Assembly: GCA_038380435.1 (NCBI GenBank)
Contig: JAWZYU010000131.1
Span: 248,001 to 312,000, forward strand
Reading direction: 5' to 3'
Length of the DNA: 64,000 nucleotides
Source of the DNA: Ryuthela nishihirai
Taxonomy: Eukaryota; Arthropoda; Arachnida; Araneae; Heptathelidae
The notes below the pieces were generated by a model, which was not told the DNA's origin, did not search any database, and worked only from the letters and a program-made list of their open reading frames with translations. Shown piece by piece: positions 25,040-37,199 of this stretch. The position numbers and the translations under genes are program-made. The stretch's first letter is position 1. Each line of letters starts with the position of its first letter.

Positions 25040-26713
25040 TTTGAATCTGAGAAACCCTGCAGAGCTTCTCACATTCACATGTATTTATAAAATTATATGA
25101 TACGAGTTCTAGGTTTATTCACCTCATAAATGAAAGTGAAAACCAAAAAGTGTTTTCCCATATTCAGGTGAATATTTCAAATCATGTATCGAAGCATTTA
25201 CGCCAATTTCATACTAGAGAAATATTTGAAGCACAGTGAAATTTCATATATCTAATCAATATATTTCCCTGAATATACATATGTCTTAAATCCTCCATTC
25301 AAATCCAATTCCACAAAGCCATACGTATTACGATCTGAACGATACCTGTAGAAAGATTAGTTAATTGTAGACTCTTATATCGGAAAATGTGATAACGTGT
25401 GGGTTCAGTTATCGAGACTTTGATCCTTAAGGTTGTTGAGCAAATGATATAGTTTCCTTATACATTAAAGAAATAATCGTTTTTCTCAAAGATTCACTAC
25501 TATGTAGAGAACACACGTGATTTAGTAACCTTTCCTTAAATCTGAACGTGAGAACCCCTCGGGAGCTTCTCACATTCAGGTGTATTTATAAAATTACATG
25601 ATGCGAGTTCTAGGTTTGTTCACCTCAAAAATGAAAGTGAAAACCAAAAAGGGTTTTCCCATATTCAGGTGAATACTTCAAATCATGTATCGAAGCACCT
25701 TTACGCCAATTTCATACTAGAGAAACATTTGAAACACAGTGAAGTTTCATATATCTAATCAGTATATTTCCCTGAATATATATATATGTCGTTAAATCCT
25801 CCATTCAAATCCATTCCACAAAGCCATACCTATTACGATCCGTACGATCCCTGTAGAAAAATTAGTTAATTGTAGACTCTTATAATGGAAAATGTGATAA
25901 CGTGTGGGTTCAGTTATCGAGACGTTGATCCTCAAGGTTGTTGAGCAAATGATATAGTTTCCTTAAAGATGAAAGAAATAAACGTTTTTTTCAAAGATTC
26001 ATTATTATGTAGAGAACACACGTGATTTAGTAACCTTTCCTCACATCAGAACGTGAGAACCGCTGGGGAGATTCTCACATTCACATATATTTATTTAATT
26101 ACATGATACGAGATCTAGGTTTGTTCACCTAATAAATGAAAGTGAAAACCAAAAATGGCTTTCCCATATTCAGGTGAATATTTCAAATCGTGTATCGAAG
26201 CACTTTTACGCCAATTTCATACTAGAGAAACATTTTAAGCACAGTAATGTTTCATATATGTAATCAATACATTTCCCTGAATATACATATGTCGTTAAAT
26301 CCTCCATTCAAATCCAATTCCACAAAGCCATACCTATTACGATCTGACCGATCCCTGTAGAAAGATTAGTTAATTATAGACTCTAATATTGGAGAATGGG
26401 ATAAAGTGTGGGTTCAGTTATCGAGACTTTGATCCTCAAGGTTGTTGAGCAAATGATATAATTTCCTTCATAAATGAAAGAAATCATCGTTTTTCTACAA
26501 GATTCACTACTATATAGAGAACACACGTGATATAGTAACCTTTCCTTACATCTGAACGTGAGAACCCCTGGGAAGCTTCTCACATTCACATGTATTTATA
26601 AAATTACATGATACTAGTTCCAGCTTTGTTCATTTCATGAATGAAAGTGAAAACAGAAAAGTGGTTTCCCATATTCAGGTGAATATTTCAAATCATGTAT
26701 CGAAGCACTTTTT
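25040..26713 (+). repeat. ~505-bp tandem repeat B (about 3.3 copies)
   Basis: The landmark CTTCTCACATTCA (or a one-base variant) recurs at 25065, 25566, 26071 and 26576, giving spacings of 501, 505 and 505. Each unit carries a CCATATTCAGGTGAATA segment and an AATCATGTATCGAAGCA segment. The fourth copy stops at about 26713, and the 57-bp array begins at the next base. The repeat is unrelated to satellite A despite the similar length. It does not recur elsewhere in the window. Confidence 0.85.
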
Positions 26714-29700
26714 GGTGCCCGAGAGCACAAAAAATATCTCCCCAGGTCATGACGCGAGAACACCTAACAGGTGCCCGAGAGCACAAAAAATACATCCCCC
26801 AGGTCATGAGGCGGGAACACCTAACAGGTGCCCGAGAGCACGAAAAAAAACCTCCCCCAGGTTATGAGGCGGGAACACCTAAGAGGTGCCTGAGAGCACA
26901 AGGAAAAACCTCCCCAGGTCATGAGGCGGGAACACCAAACAGGTGCCCGAGAGCACAAAAAACCTCCCCAGGAAATGACGCGAGAAAACCTAACAGGTGA
27001 CCGAGAGCACAAAAAATACCTCCCCCAGGTCATGAGGCGGGAACTCGTAACAGGTGCACGAGAAGACAAAAAAAACCTCCCCCAGGTCATGACGTGGGAA
27101 CACCTAACAGGTGCCCGAGAGCACAAAAAAATACCTCCCTAAGGTCATGACATGGGAACACCTAAAGGGTGCCCGAGAGCACAAAAAATACCTCCCCCAG
27201 GTCATGATGCGGGAACACCTAACAGGTGCCCGAGAGCACAAAAAATACCTCCCCCAGGTCATGAGGCGAAAACTCGTAACAGGTGCCCGAGAGCACAAAA
27301 AAAACCTCCCCAGGTCATGACGTGGGAACAGCTAACAGGTGCCCGAGAGCACAAAAAATACCTCCCCCAGGTCATGACGTGGGAACAGCTAACGGGTGTT
27401 CTAGATCACAAAAAATACCTCCTCCAGGTAATGAGGCGGGAACACCTAACAGGTGCCCGAGAGCACAAAAAATACCTCCCCCAAGTCATGACGCGGGAAC
27501 ACCTAACAGGTGCCCGAGAGCACAAAAAATACCTCCCCCAGGTCATGACGTGGGAACACCTAACAGGTGCCCAAGAGCACAAAAAATACCTCCCCCAGAT
27601 GATGACGCAGGAACACCTAACTGGTGCCCGAGAGCAAAAAAAATACCTCCCCATGTCATGAGGTGGGAATACCTAACAGGTGCCCGAGAGCACAAAAATA
27701 CCTCCCCCAGGTCATGAGGTACAGGTAACAGTGTTTTGTGCACTCGTAACAGGTGCCCGAGGTCACGAGGTACAGTAACAGTGTTTTGTGCACTCGTAAC
27801 AGGTGCCCGAGGTCCCCCAGGTCATGAGGTACAGTAACAGTGTTTTGTGCACTCGTAACAGGTGCCCGAGAGCACAAAAAAAACCTCCCCCAGGTCATGA
27901 TGCGGGAACACCTAACAGGTGCCCGAGAGCACCGAAAAAATACCTCCCCCAGGTCATGAGTCGGGAACACCTAACAGGTGCCCAAGAGCACAAAAAATAC
28001 CTCCCCCAGATCATGAGGCGGGAACACCTAAGAGGTGCCCGAGAGCACAAAAAAAACTCCCCCAGGTCATGACGCGGGAACACCTAACAGGTGCTCGAAA
28101 GCACAAAAAATACATCCCCCAGGTCATGAGGCGGGAACACCTAATAGGTGCCCGAGAGCACAAAAAATACCTCCCCAGGTCATGAGGCGGGAACTCATAA
28201 CAGGTGCCCGAGAGCAAAAAAAATCCTTCCCCAAGTCATGACGCATGAACACCTAACAGTTGCCCGAGAGCACAAAAAAAATACCTCCCCAGGTCATGAG
28301 GCGGGAACACCTAACAGGTGCCAGAGAGCAGAAAAAACCGCCCCCAGGTCATGAGGCGGGAACTCATAAGAGGTGCCCGACAGCACAAAAATAATACCTC
28401 CCCCAGGTCATGACAGGGGAACACCTAACTGGTGCCCGAGAGCACAAAAAATACCTCCCACAGGTCATGAGGTGGGAACACCCAACAGGTGCCCGAGAGC
28501 AAAAAAATACCTCCCGATGTCATGAGGCGGGAACACCTAACAGGTGCCCGAGAGCACAAAAAATACCTCCCCCAGGTCATGAGGTGGGAACACCTAACAG
28601 GTGCCCGAGAGCACAAAAAATACCTCCCCCAGGTCATGACGCGGGAACACCTAACATGTGCCCGAGAGAACAAAAAATACCTCCCCCAGGTCATGACGCG
28701 GGAAAACCTAACTGGTGCCCGAGAGCACAAAAAATACCTCCCCAGGTCATGAGGCGGGAATACCTAACAGGTGCCCGAGAGCACAAAAATACCTCCCCCA
28801 GGTCATGAGGGGAACTCGTAACAGGTGCCCGAGAGCACAAAAAACCTCCCTCGGGTCATGAGGCGAGAACTCGTAACAGGTGCCCGAGAGCACAAAAAAT
28901 CCCTCCCCCAAGTCACGAGGCGGGAACACCTAACAAGTGCCCGTGAGCACAAAAAATACCTCCCCAGGACATGAGGCGGGAACAACTAACAGGTGCCCGA
29001 GAGCACAAAAAAACTCCCCCAGGTCGTGACGCGGGAACACCTAACAGATGCCCGAGAGCACAAAAAAAACCTCCCCCAGGTCATGAGGCGGGAACACCTA
29101 ACAGGTGCCCGAGAGCACAAAAAAACTCCCCCAGGTCATGACGCGGGAACACCTAACAGGTGCCCGAGAGCACAAAAAATACCTCCCCAGGTCATGACGC
29201 GGGAACACCTAACAGGTGCCCCAGAGCACAAAAATAATACCTCCCCCAGGTGATGAGGCGGGAACACCTAATGGGTGCCCGAGAGCACAAAAAATACCTC
29301 CCGCAGGTCATGAGGCGGGAACACCTAACAGGTGCCCGAGAGCACGAAAAAAACTCCCCCAGGTCGTGACGCGGGAACACCTAACAGGTTCCCGAGAGCA
29401 CAAAAGAAACGTCCCCCAGGTCATGAGGCGAGAACACCTGACAGGTGCTCGAGAGCACAAAAAATACCTCCCCAGGTCATGACGCGAGAGCACAAAAAAT
29501 GCCTCCCCCAGGTCATGAGGCGGGAACACCTAACAGGTGCCCGAGAGCACAAAAAACCTCCCCCAGGTCATGAGGCGGGAACACCTAACAGGTGCCCGAG
29601 AGCACAAAAAAAACCTCCCCAGGTCATGAGGCGGGAACACCTAACAGGTGCCCGAGAGCACAAAAAATCTCCCTAGGACATGATGCGGGAACACCTAACA

Positions 29701-30598
29701 GGTGCCGAGAGCACAAAAAATACCTCCCCCAGGTCATGAGACGAAAACTCGTAACAGGTGCCCGAGAGCACAAAAAAAAAATCCCCCAGGTCATGACGTG
29801 GGAACAGCTAACAGGTGCCCGAGAGCACAAAAAATACCTCCCCCAGGTCATGACGTGGGAACAGCTAACGGGTGTTCGAGATCACAAAAAATACCTCCCC
29901 CAGGTAATGAGGCGGGAACACCTAACAGGTGCCCGAGAGGACAAAAAATACTCCCCCAGGTCATGACGCGGGAACACCTAACAGGTGCCCGAGAGCACAA
30001 AAAATACCTCCCCCAGGTCATGACGCGGGAACACCTAACAGGTGCCCGAGAGGACAAAAAATACCTCCCCCAGGTCATGACGCGGGAACACCTAACAGGT
30101 GCCCGAGAGCACAAAAAATACCTCCCCCAGGTCATGACGCGGGAACACCTAACAGGTGCCCCACAGCACAAAAAATACCTTCCCCAGGTCATGATGCGGG
30201 AACACCTAACAGGTGCCCAAGAGCACAAAAAATACCTCCCCCAGGTCATGAGGCGGGAACTCGTAACAGGTGCCCGAGAGCAGAAAAATAACTCCCCCAT
30301 GTCATGACGCGTGAACACCTAACAGGTGCCCGAGAGCACAAAAAAATACCTCCCCCAGGTCATGACGTGGAACACCTAACGGGTGCTCGAGATCACAAAA
30401 AATACCTCCCCCCGGTAATGAGGCGGGAACACCTAATAAGTGCCCGAGAGCTAAAAAAATACCTCCCCCAGGTCATGAGGCGGAAACTCGTAACAGGTGC
30501 CCGAGAGCACAAAAAAAAAACCTCCCCCAGGTCATGACGTGGGAACACCTAACAGGTGCCCGAGACCACAAAAAAAATACCTCCCCCAGGTCATGAGT
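26714..30598 (+). repeat. 57-bp minisatellite array, left arm (about 68 units)
   Basis: The consensus unit has four blocks in order: GGTGCCCGAGAGCAC, a run of 5-9 A, CCTCCCCCAGGTCATGA, then GCGGGAACACCTAACA. A second unit type reads GAACTCGTAACA in the last block and is interspersed. Because 57 is a multiple of three, several frames stay open for up to ~200 codons as 19-residue repeats. These are not genes: no frame is consistently kept, and lengths shift with the A-run. The unit contains the 8-bp palindrome GTCATGAC. A block near 27240-27600 resembles one near 29735-29966, indicating higher-order copying. Confidence 0.95.
27716..27860 (+). repeat. Variant units with a TACAGTAACAGTGTTTTGTG insert
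   Basis: Three consecutive units inside the 57-bp array replace the A-run and CCTCCCCC block with GAGGTACAGTAACAGTG and TTTTGTGCACTCGTAACAGG. This variant is seen only here in the window and has no counterpart in the visible right array. It appears to be a local mutant unit that was triplicated. Confidence 0.8.
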
Positions 30599-30672
30599 CG
30601 CCTCTTGTTGCTAACTTCGCCTCTTGTTGCTAACTTCGCCTCTTGTTGCTAACTTCGCCTCTTGTTGCTAAC
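30599..30672 (+). repeat. 19-bp tandem repeat, four copies, left arm
   Basis: CGCCTCTTGTTGCTAACTT is repeated three times plus a 16-base partial copy. It lies exactly between the 57-bp array and the foldback-family end. The mirror is at 59199-59272. The solo foldback element has one such unit near 22072, so the expansion happened in this lineage. Confidence 0.95.
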
Positions 30673-30890
30673 AAGAAAATGCATCGAAGGGCTCCTGGTA
30701 ACGCACTGAAGTTCTCAGTTACACAGTCACTTTTGCTGCAGTACAAGAATCCTGAAACGCACTTCCACTGCAGGACTTTAATCAGCTAAAAATGTTTATA
30801 CGAACAATTCTATTTAGAGTTTAAACATCGGATCGCTTCTCTTCGGAATTTTGCGCCGCCCTGGTGGTGACCGCTAAGTACAAATGAAAG
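30673..30890 (-). mobile_element. Foldback-family terminal segment, left arm of palindrome 2
   Basis: About 220 bp homologous to the outer arms of the 21855-23329 element, ending at GTACAAATGAAAG (30890). The orientation puts the element terminus (the GCGCCGCC side) toward the polymerase gene and the interior toward the 57-bp array. The simplest reading is that the 57-bp array is internal to a foldback-like element whose other end is missing or outside. The mirror copy is at 58981-59198. Confidence 0.6.
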
Positions 30891-31655
30891 CGCTAGTAGG
30901 GGTAAAGTGGGTGTTCTGGGCCAGTGGCGGGTCAATTTAATCCTATGGGACCCGCCACCCATGTGTTTCAAGCTGGCGGCGGGTCATTATCAATCACATC
31001 GCTCAGAATTCTCACTGTTATTTTTTAAGACTAAAGTCGAACAATGGTGAATAAAATACCTCCCTCTAGTAATGTAATAATCTGAAATTATTCAGTTAAA
31101 TTGAAGATAATAATTCTAATCTGCAATTTAGGTTATTATTATTATTCAGTTAAATTGAAGATAATAATTCTAATCTCCAATTCAATTCTTCATCTAAATA
31201 TATAATAGATGGTATTGAATAACAACCCACTCGTAATTTCCACCAACGCCCATCGTGGTCCCCACAAAGCCCGGAAATTTTTTTGAGTCCACCATTTAGA
31301 AACCGGACGTCACCACAAACTCCCGTGATTTTGCCGGTCGTCCACCATCTTGGTTTCTACCCTCATCCGAAATTTCCAAGTCCAGACTCCACCATCTTGG
31401 TTCCTGACGACACCTATTAGAAGTTCTACCTTTCAAAATATTTTTACCCAATGGCATTTTTTTTTTGCTTTACATTTTCTGCGGGACAGCCTTTTATTTT
31501 AGTTTTTGAGGGATAGTCCTCCTTCTAGTATAAATACGACATCCACCAGTCAGAATCCTCATTCTGTTGTCAGACGTTGACAGTGACAGTTCTCTGCTGC
31601 TGCTTCTCCGTGATTTTTTCAACGGCAATAGTGATAGTTCTTCACAAAAATGTTT
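30891..31655. other. Non-coding spacer between foldback end and polymerase copy
   Basis: It contains a GTGGCGGGTC/GGCGGGTC-rich segment near 30925-30985. A direct duplication with a 54-bp period follows (31087-31140 and 31141 onward, unit starting ATTATTCAGTTAAATTGAAG). Next come repeated phrases such as CCACCATCTTGGTTTCT near 31341 and 31391. The last bases match the region just upstream of the zinc-finger start in the right arm (58199-58377). No gene is recognised. Confidence 0.6.
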
Positions 31656-34596
31656 TGTTTGGTCTGTTTTAGCCTCTTTGTATCCTGCCACAGATCATCT
31701 GCCTTAACAACTATATACATTTAGAAGAAAAATTAAACACATCTGGCTTAATTTTCCCTGTTACAATAAATCAAATATCTAAATTCGAAAAAGTGAACAA
31801 CATTTCTGTCAATGTTTTTGGATATGAGAAAGAGGTGTTCACACTCTTCATCACACCATTCAGATTTAAAGCGCATACAAATCTCCTTCTGTTATCGGAT
31901 GATGAAAAGCAGCATTACTGCGCCATTAAAAATATGAGTAGACTTCTCAGTCCTCTCACTAAACATAAATGTCAGACTTTCTATTGTGATTACTGCCTTC
32001 ACCGTTTCAAAAATGAATCACTCTTGAAGGATCATATCCCCTATTATCAAGAACATGGACCACAGAGAGTAGAATTTCCAACTGAAGAAGAGAAATGGCT
32101 GAAATTCACAAATTTTAAGTTTCAGCAGCCCGTTCCATACGTGATTTATGCCGACTTTGAATCATTCCTAGTGAAAGTGAACACTTGTAAGCCTAACCCT
32201 GAAAAATCTTACACCACTATCACAGCAAATTATGAACCCTGTAGATTTGCATATCTTGTTGTTGGACCTGATGGCTGCAGCTATAAACCTCCAGTAGTTT
32301 ATAGAGGTCCTAATGCAGTAGAAGAATTTTTAGAACGTCTGCTTAAAGAAGAAGAAAATATCAAAAATTTACTATCTATGATAAAGCCAATGCAACTCTC
32401 GAATCATAAAGAGGAATCATTTCTCAACGCTACTGACTGTCATATTTGTAAGCATTCCCTAGGAGCAGATCGTGTGAGAGATCACGAACATGTAACAGGT
32501 AAATTCCGAGGAACCGCCATAACTCCTGTAATCTGAACTTTAAGTTAACCAATAGGATTCCAGTTATCTTCCACAACCTAAAGGGATATGACAGCCACCT
32601 TATTATGCAGGGAATCGGCAGAATCAAAAATAAGAAGTCTAATTGCATTCCCAATAACATGGAAACATACATAGCCTTCTCCCTGGGGACATTACATTTT
32701 ATAGACTCGTATTAGATTTTAAGCACATCCCTTGAGAAGCTAGTAAATAATTTATCACCAGATGAGTTCCATATTTTAAAGGAACATGTTGAAACTGAAC
32801 GGTTACACCTGGTTTTGAGAAAAGGAGTTTACCCATATGATTATATTGACAACAGTGAAAAGTTTGAAGAAATAGTATTACCACCAAGTGAAGCATTTTA
32901 CAACCAACTCACAGAAGAAGCACTAGGGGAAGAAGACTACACCCATGCAATAAGAGTATGGAATACATTCAACATAAAAAATCTAGGCCAGTATCATGAC
33001 TTGTACCTGAAGACAGATGTGCTCCTCTTAGCTGATGTTTTCGAAAGTTTCAGAAAACTATGCATCAGATACTATGAAATCGATCCCTGCCATGTTTGCA
33101 TAGCTCCTGGATTAGCCTAGCAAGCATGCTTAAAAATGGCAAATGTAAATCTTGAGTTGATAACTGACCCTACAATGTACCTTTTCCTGGAAAAAGGCAT
33201 ACGAGGGGGAATTTCTCTGATATGCAATCGTCTTAATACAGCAAACAACAAGTATTTGGACACCTATGATCCTCAGTTACCCTCTAAATACATTATGTAC
33301 TATGATGCCAACAATCTTTATGGATGGGCAATGTCGCAATGTCCCCCTCAAAGCGATTTTTAATAAAGAAGAAATAGCATATCTAAATATTACGACAATT
33401 GCTGATGATGCGAATAAAGGACACATATTGGAATTTGATTTAGATTATCCAGTTTCTCTACACACGACAAGCATAATGATTATCCACTAGCCCCTGAGAA
33501 ACTTCAGATTACCAGCAGCATGCTATTCACATATTGTGAAGAGGTTGCCCAAAGCGTTGGAATAAATAGAAGCCAATCAGTCGTAAAATTAGCCCCAAAT
33601 CTATATTCTAAGGAAAAATATGTCCTTCATTATCGAAATCTCAAACAATATTTAGCCTTCGGTATGCAGCTGAAGAAAATACATCGCGTTTTAGAATTTA
33701 ATCAGTCTTGCTGGCTAAAACCATATATAGAATTTAATACAGATCAGCGGAAGAAAGCTAGAAACGACTTCGAGAAGGACTTCTTCAAACTGATGAATAA
33801 TGCTGTGTTTGGAAAAACCATGGAAAATTTGAGAAATCGAGCGAGAATTGAATTGACTCAGAGCCCGAAGAGAGTATGTAAACTCGTAGCATCACCTGCT
33901 TTTCACGCTTTTCGTGTTTTTGACAACGACCTCGCATGTGTGCAATCAAAGCTAACTAAATTGAAACTCAACAGGTCTATTTATGCTGGTTTCAGTATTC
34001 TAGATATTGGTAAACTATTGATGTATAGCTTTCATTATGACTATATTTGTCCGAAATATGGAGAAAAAGCTAAATTATTGTTCACTGATACAGATTCACT
34101 GTGCTACGAGCTTCAAACCAAGGACGTGTATGCTGATATGAAAGTCGGTATGGACCATTTTGACACGTTCGACTATCACATTAACCATGTTTTGCGTAGT
34201 ACACATAATAAAAAGATGCTAGATAAAATGAAAGATGAACTTTCAGTAGTACCTATCAAACAATTTGCAGGCCTTCGTTCTAAAATATATTCCCTTCAGA
34301 GTTTACATGAGGAGAAGAAGACGGGGAAAGGAGTCCCCAAATACATCGTAAAAAGAACCCTTCCTCACAAGGATTACAGAGACTGCCTAGTAAACAAATC
34401 ACCTTGTCGAGTAGATTTGACAAGAATTCAAAGTAGCAACCATCATCTTCATACAGTGAAAGGTGTAAAACTTGGTCTGTCACCATTTGACGATAAAAGA
34501 TATGTTTTAGAAAATGGTTATGACACCCTTTCATACGGTCACTACAAAACAATGAAAAAAAATAACATAACAGAAAAAACGAATATTTCACAGTGA
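31656..34596 (+). pseudogene. Protein-primed DNA polymerase B (DNA_pol_B_2), left copy, broken
   Basis: Family B polymerase of the protein-primed type found in Maverick/Polinton and adintovirus-like elements, which would copy a linear element DNA from a terminal protein. Visible motifs in order: Exo I YADFE (Asp at 32153, Glu at 32159); an Exo II region near 32570-32610 in another frame; motif A DANNLYGW near 33304; motif B KLMNNAVFGKT near 33787; motif C TDTDS near 34084. Motifs A to C keep their catalytic aspartates. The frame shifts after 32536, again near 33340 and near 33500, and there is an in-frame TAG at 33118. All of these are shared with the right copy, so the gene was dead before duplication. 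The first part of the gene, including three zinc fingers, is missing through a deletion of about 0.8 kb at 31641-31656. An AATAAA lies at 34888. Confidence 0.8.
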
Positions 34597-35510
34597 TTTT
34601 TTTAATATGTTTTAGCTACTTATGTATAAAAAATATGATAATTTTATTCACATGTATGCATATAACCCCCCTATATATGTAAAAATATTACATGTCATCA
34701 TTATTATATGTAGAGAGCTGTATGTAAAAACCATTTCCTCTGTTAACCTGCACTTTTTTTTTGGTAAGCAGGCTGTAAAGTATAATCAATGTGAAAAAGC
34801 ATCATTGTGAAATGTATAAAATCGTAAACTAATGGAAATCATTACATGTGCATGCATTGTCATTGTATCACCCAATACTTTGAAATCAATAAAAAATGTT
34901 AAATGAAAATATATGTGTCGTCTGAGTCTTATCTTTAGCAAGCGGGGAGATAAACAAGCATTATCACCTGACTCCGCAGACACTCATGTTGCTCAGTCAT
35001 TACAGCGCCAGAATTGAGTTATAACACACCGTGGAAGCAATTCACTCAGTTACTGGGAGAAAGCCCTTCTGGGAATCCATTTCTGGGATTACACATAATA
35101 AAAGGTTGGTAATTCTCTAAATTTTCATGGTTTATCAAACATTACTTATAATTTCACGATGTAGTGACGTTCTTAATTATTAAGAAGTGATGAAAATATA
35201 AAATTTCCTTTCAAAGTTATCGTAACTCGCTTGCTTGCTTGTTACCGGAACGAGCCTCCTAGAAATCAACGTCTTTTTTTTTTAAAGCAATCACCTCTCA
35301 AAAGAACCGGGACTTCAATAATTTCCCAAAAGAACCCCATGCGGATTATTTGGGGCCAATGACAAAACTTCTGGGAAGTTATGTGGGGTCACTGAAATCG
35401 CCTAAAAATTTGTAAAATAAACTGTCATTTCGACAGCGCTGACAACACACATGCGCTGCTCTTAGTATTCAAGGGACACTCGCGATACTCAAGATTCTAT
35501 GGACACTCGC

Positions 35511-35820
35511 GTTCAGGAGATATAGAGGAACCGTCATTTTCATATTGTCTTTCTATTTTTAGGGAGGGAGAATGCATGGGGATGAATTTGTCAAAGTCTA
35601 AGACATTTTCCGGGTCAGAAGTTTTCATTCGACGTACAGCTTGTTACTTTCGGCCTTCGCGTTCTAGAGATATATATAGCTTATGAATAATTTTCGCATT
35701 TCTCCTTTTCAGAGAGGAAGAAAGCCTCGGAGGGGGTAATTTTTATAGCCTATGACACTCCCCGCGTCACAAGCTTTCATTTGACACATAATTTATTGAG
35801 TTGCTCGATCGCATTCGAAA
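35511..35820 (+). repeat. ~150-bp imperfect tandem pattern
   Basis: The phrase GTTCAGGAGATATAGAGG at 35511 recurs as GTTCTAGAGATATATATAGC at 35661 and CATTCGAAAGATATGG at 35812, giving spacings of about 150. In between come GAGGGAGAATGC versus GAGGAAGAAAGC, and TTTTCATTCGACGTAC versus CTTTCATTTGACACAT. The units are strongly diverged. Mirrored at about 52960-53290 in the right arm. Confidence 0.6.
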
Positions 35821-36114
35821 GATATGGTGGAATAACATTTTATGAAATCCACAAACCGACAAATGTGAAAGCCAAAAGCAACAGAAAGATAGGTAATAAA
35901 AAGGCTGGTATCTTTAACATTAAGGAAAGTTATATATTGAAGTCATGGAGGTTCAGATCAGAGTGCAAGATCAGAAATTGTTCTCTTATTTGCGAGTTTT
36001 ATAGGAAGCTACTTTATTGTGAAGGTTATTCCCTTCTGTCGTAATTCTTGTAAAACTGATGCACTCGATTTCATTTGTCTGCAATAAAACAATGTGAATG
36101 CTTTTGTATTGGCC

Positions 36115-36175
36115 AAACTTTCATTTCGTTATACATTGTGTATTTGAAAACAAATGTATAACCAAATGAAAGTTT
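36115..36175. repeat. Hairpin with ~21-bp stem, left copy
   Basis: ACTTTCATTTCGTTATACATT pairs with AATGTATAACCAAATGAAAGT with one mismatch around a short loop. The mirror copy in the right arm (about 52608-52669) has a perfect stem. It could be a tiny foldback or MITE remnant. Confidence 0.75.
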
Positions 36176-37111
36176 CTAATGACTGTATATCCCTTTCATT
36201 ATGCGCAGCAGGGCCTTATCTAGGGAGGGACATGGCAACCCTTTGAAAAGGAGAGCAAGGGAAAAACGAATGGCAAAAAATGGTTAAATCTGAGCATATC
36301 TCACGAGCTATTCATGGAATTTTTTAAAACATCTCTAAAGCGAATAAAAATATTTGTTCGATTTAGAGAAAAAATCCGTACCTTCTCTGCCCCCCCCCCG
36401 CTTTTATCTTTTTACAACTGAAATGCGCAGCTTTTCAGGTCTAAACAGTTGCGCACTCATTTTAAAATTTTCAGCTGTTGCCCCCCCCCCACCCCCGTTC
36501 CAATATATATATATATATTTTGTACAGGCCTTGATCCAATGCAAAGTAGTTACATAGAATACTTTCCACCTTTAGTGTGACTTAAAATACCAAATACCTA
36601 AACCAACAGTGCCAATAAAAATGAATGTAAGAGATAAAACTTCTACCCATCAACTAACATAAAATAAATACGGATTTGGATTAAATTGTTTCAGAAATCT
36701 TTATTTGTCTAATTAGGTGCAAAATATTGTCAACGCTTCTTCACTTAAATAATATTTCTCTCTTTACAAATGAAACGGAATCAACTTTTACATGATCACG
36801 TTTCGCTTCAGGTAATTCAAAGCCATCGAATATTCTTCGAAACGAATATATTATTAGCCAGATTCATAACCGCCAGTATGTTTCGAAAACTACACGAGGC
36901 AAAGGCGGCACATCAAACACTTCACCGCGCGATGTCATTGGTCGCTACAAATAAAGTCTGCAAGTTGCCATCAGGAGAAACTGTTTCATGTGTCCGTTGG
37001 ATAATCTCTCTGATGTTCCCGCAAACTGTCAATCAACTGAAAAGCTTCTGATTAGGTTGCGTTGGGAATTTTCGTTGAAAACATTTTTGACCGTTACGTA
37101 GAATTGTAAAT

Positions 37112-37125
37112 GTTGCTGGACGTAA
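37112..37125. repeat. LINE target-site duplication, 5' copy
   Basis: GTTGCTGGACGTAA here and at 41366-41379 exactly bracket the LINE. A 14-bp duplication is typical of target-primed reverse transcription. The right arm keeps only the 3' copy (50259-50272). Confidence 0.85.
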
Positions 37126-37199
37126 GATTTTAACTCACATAATAAGGTCACTCATATAGAAATGATAATAAAAGTTTACATTTATTAAAATTTATAGAA

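Larger units (their letters stand above)
34597..37111. other. Non-coding region between polymerase copy and LINE, left arm
   Basis: No gene recognised. It holds a ~150-bp imperfect tandem pattern (35511-35820), a 21-bp-stem hairpin (36115-36175), C-runs near 36391 and 36481, and a TA microsatellite near 36503-36519. A short frame at 35781-36044 is also present in the right arm (52736-52984), but it lacks any known domain and is not called as a gene. The mirror sequence is 51791-54471. Confidence 0.5.

Noticed and set aside
29702..30307. 201-codon open frame, and similar long frames on both strands in the 57-bp arrays
   Set aside because: The repeat period is a multiple of three and lacks stops in several frames, so long frames arise automatically. 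Several overlap on both strands and none is preferred.
26714..30598. CRISPR-like array
   Set aside because: Units are contiguous with no unique spacers, and the setting is eukaryotic.
30599..30672. 57-bp unit derived from three 19-bp units
   Set aside because: The lengths fit (3 x 19) but there is no sequence similarity between the 19-mer and thirds of the 57-mer.
31793..34596. Host replicative DNA polymerase gene
   Set aside because: Motif spacing and preceding segments fit the protein-primed DNA_pol_B_2 family of mobile elements, and the copies share several inactivating lesions.
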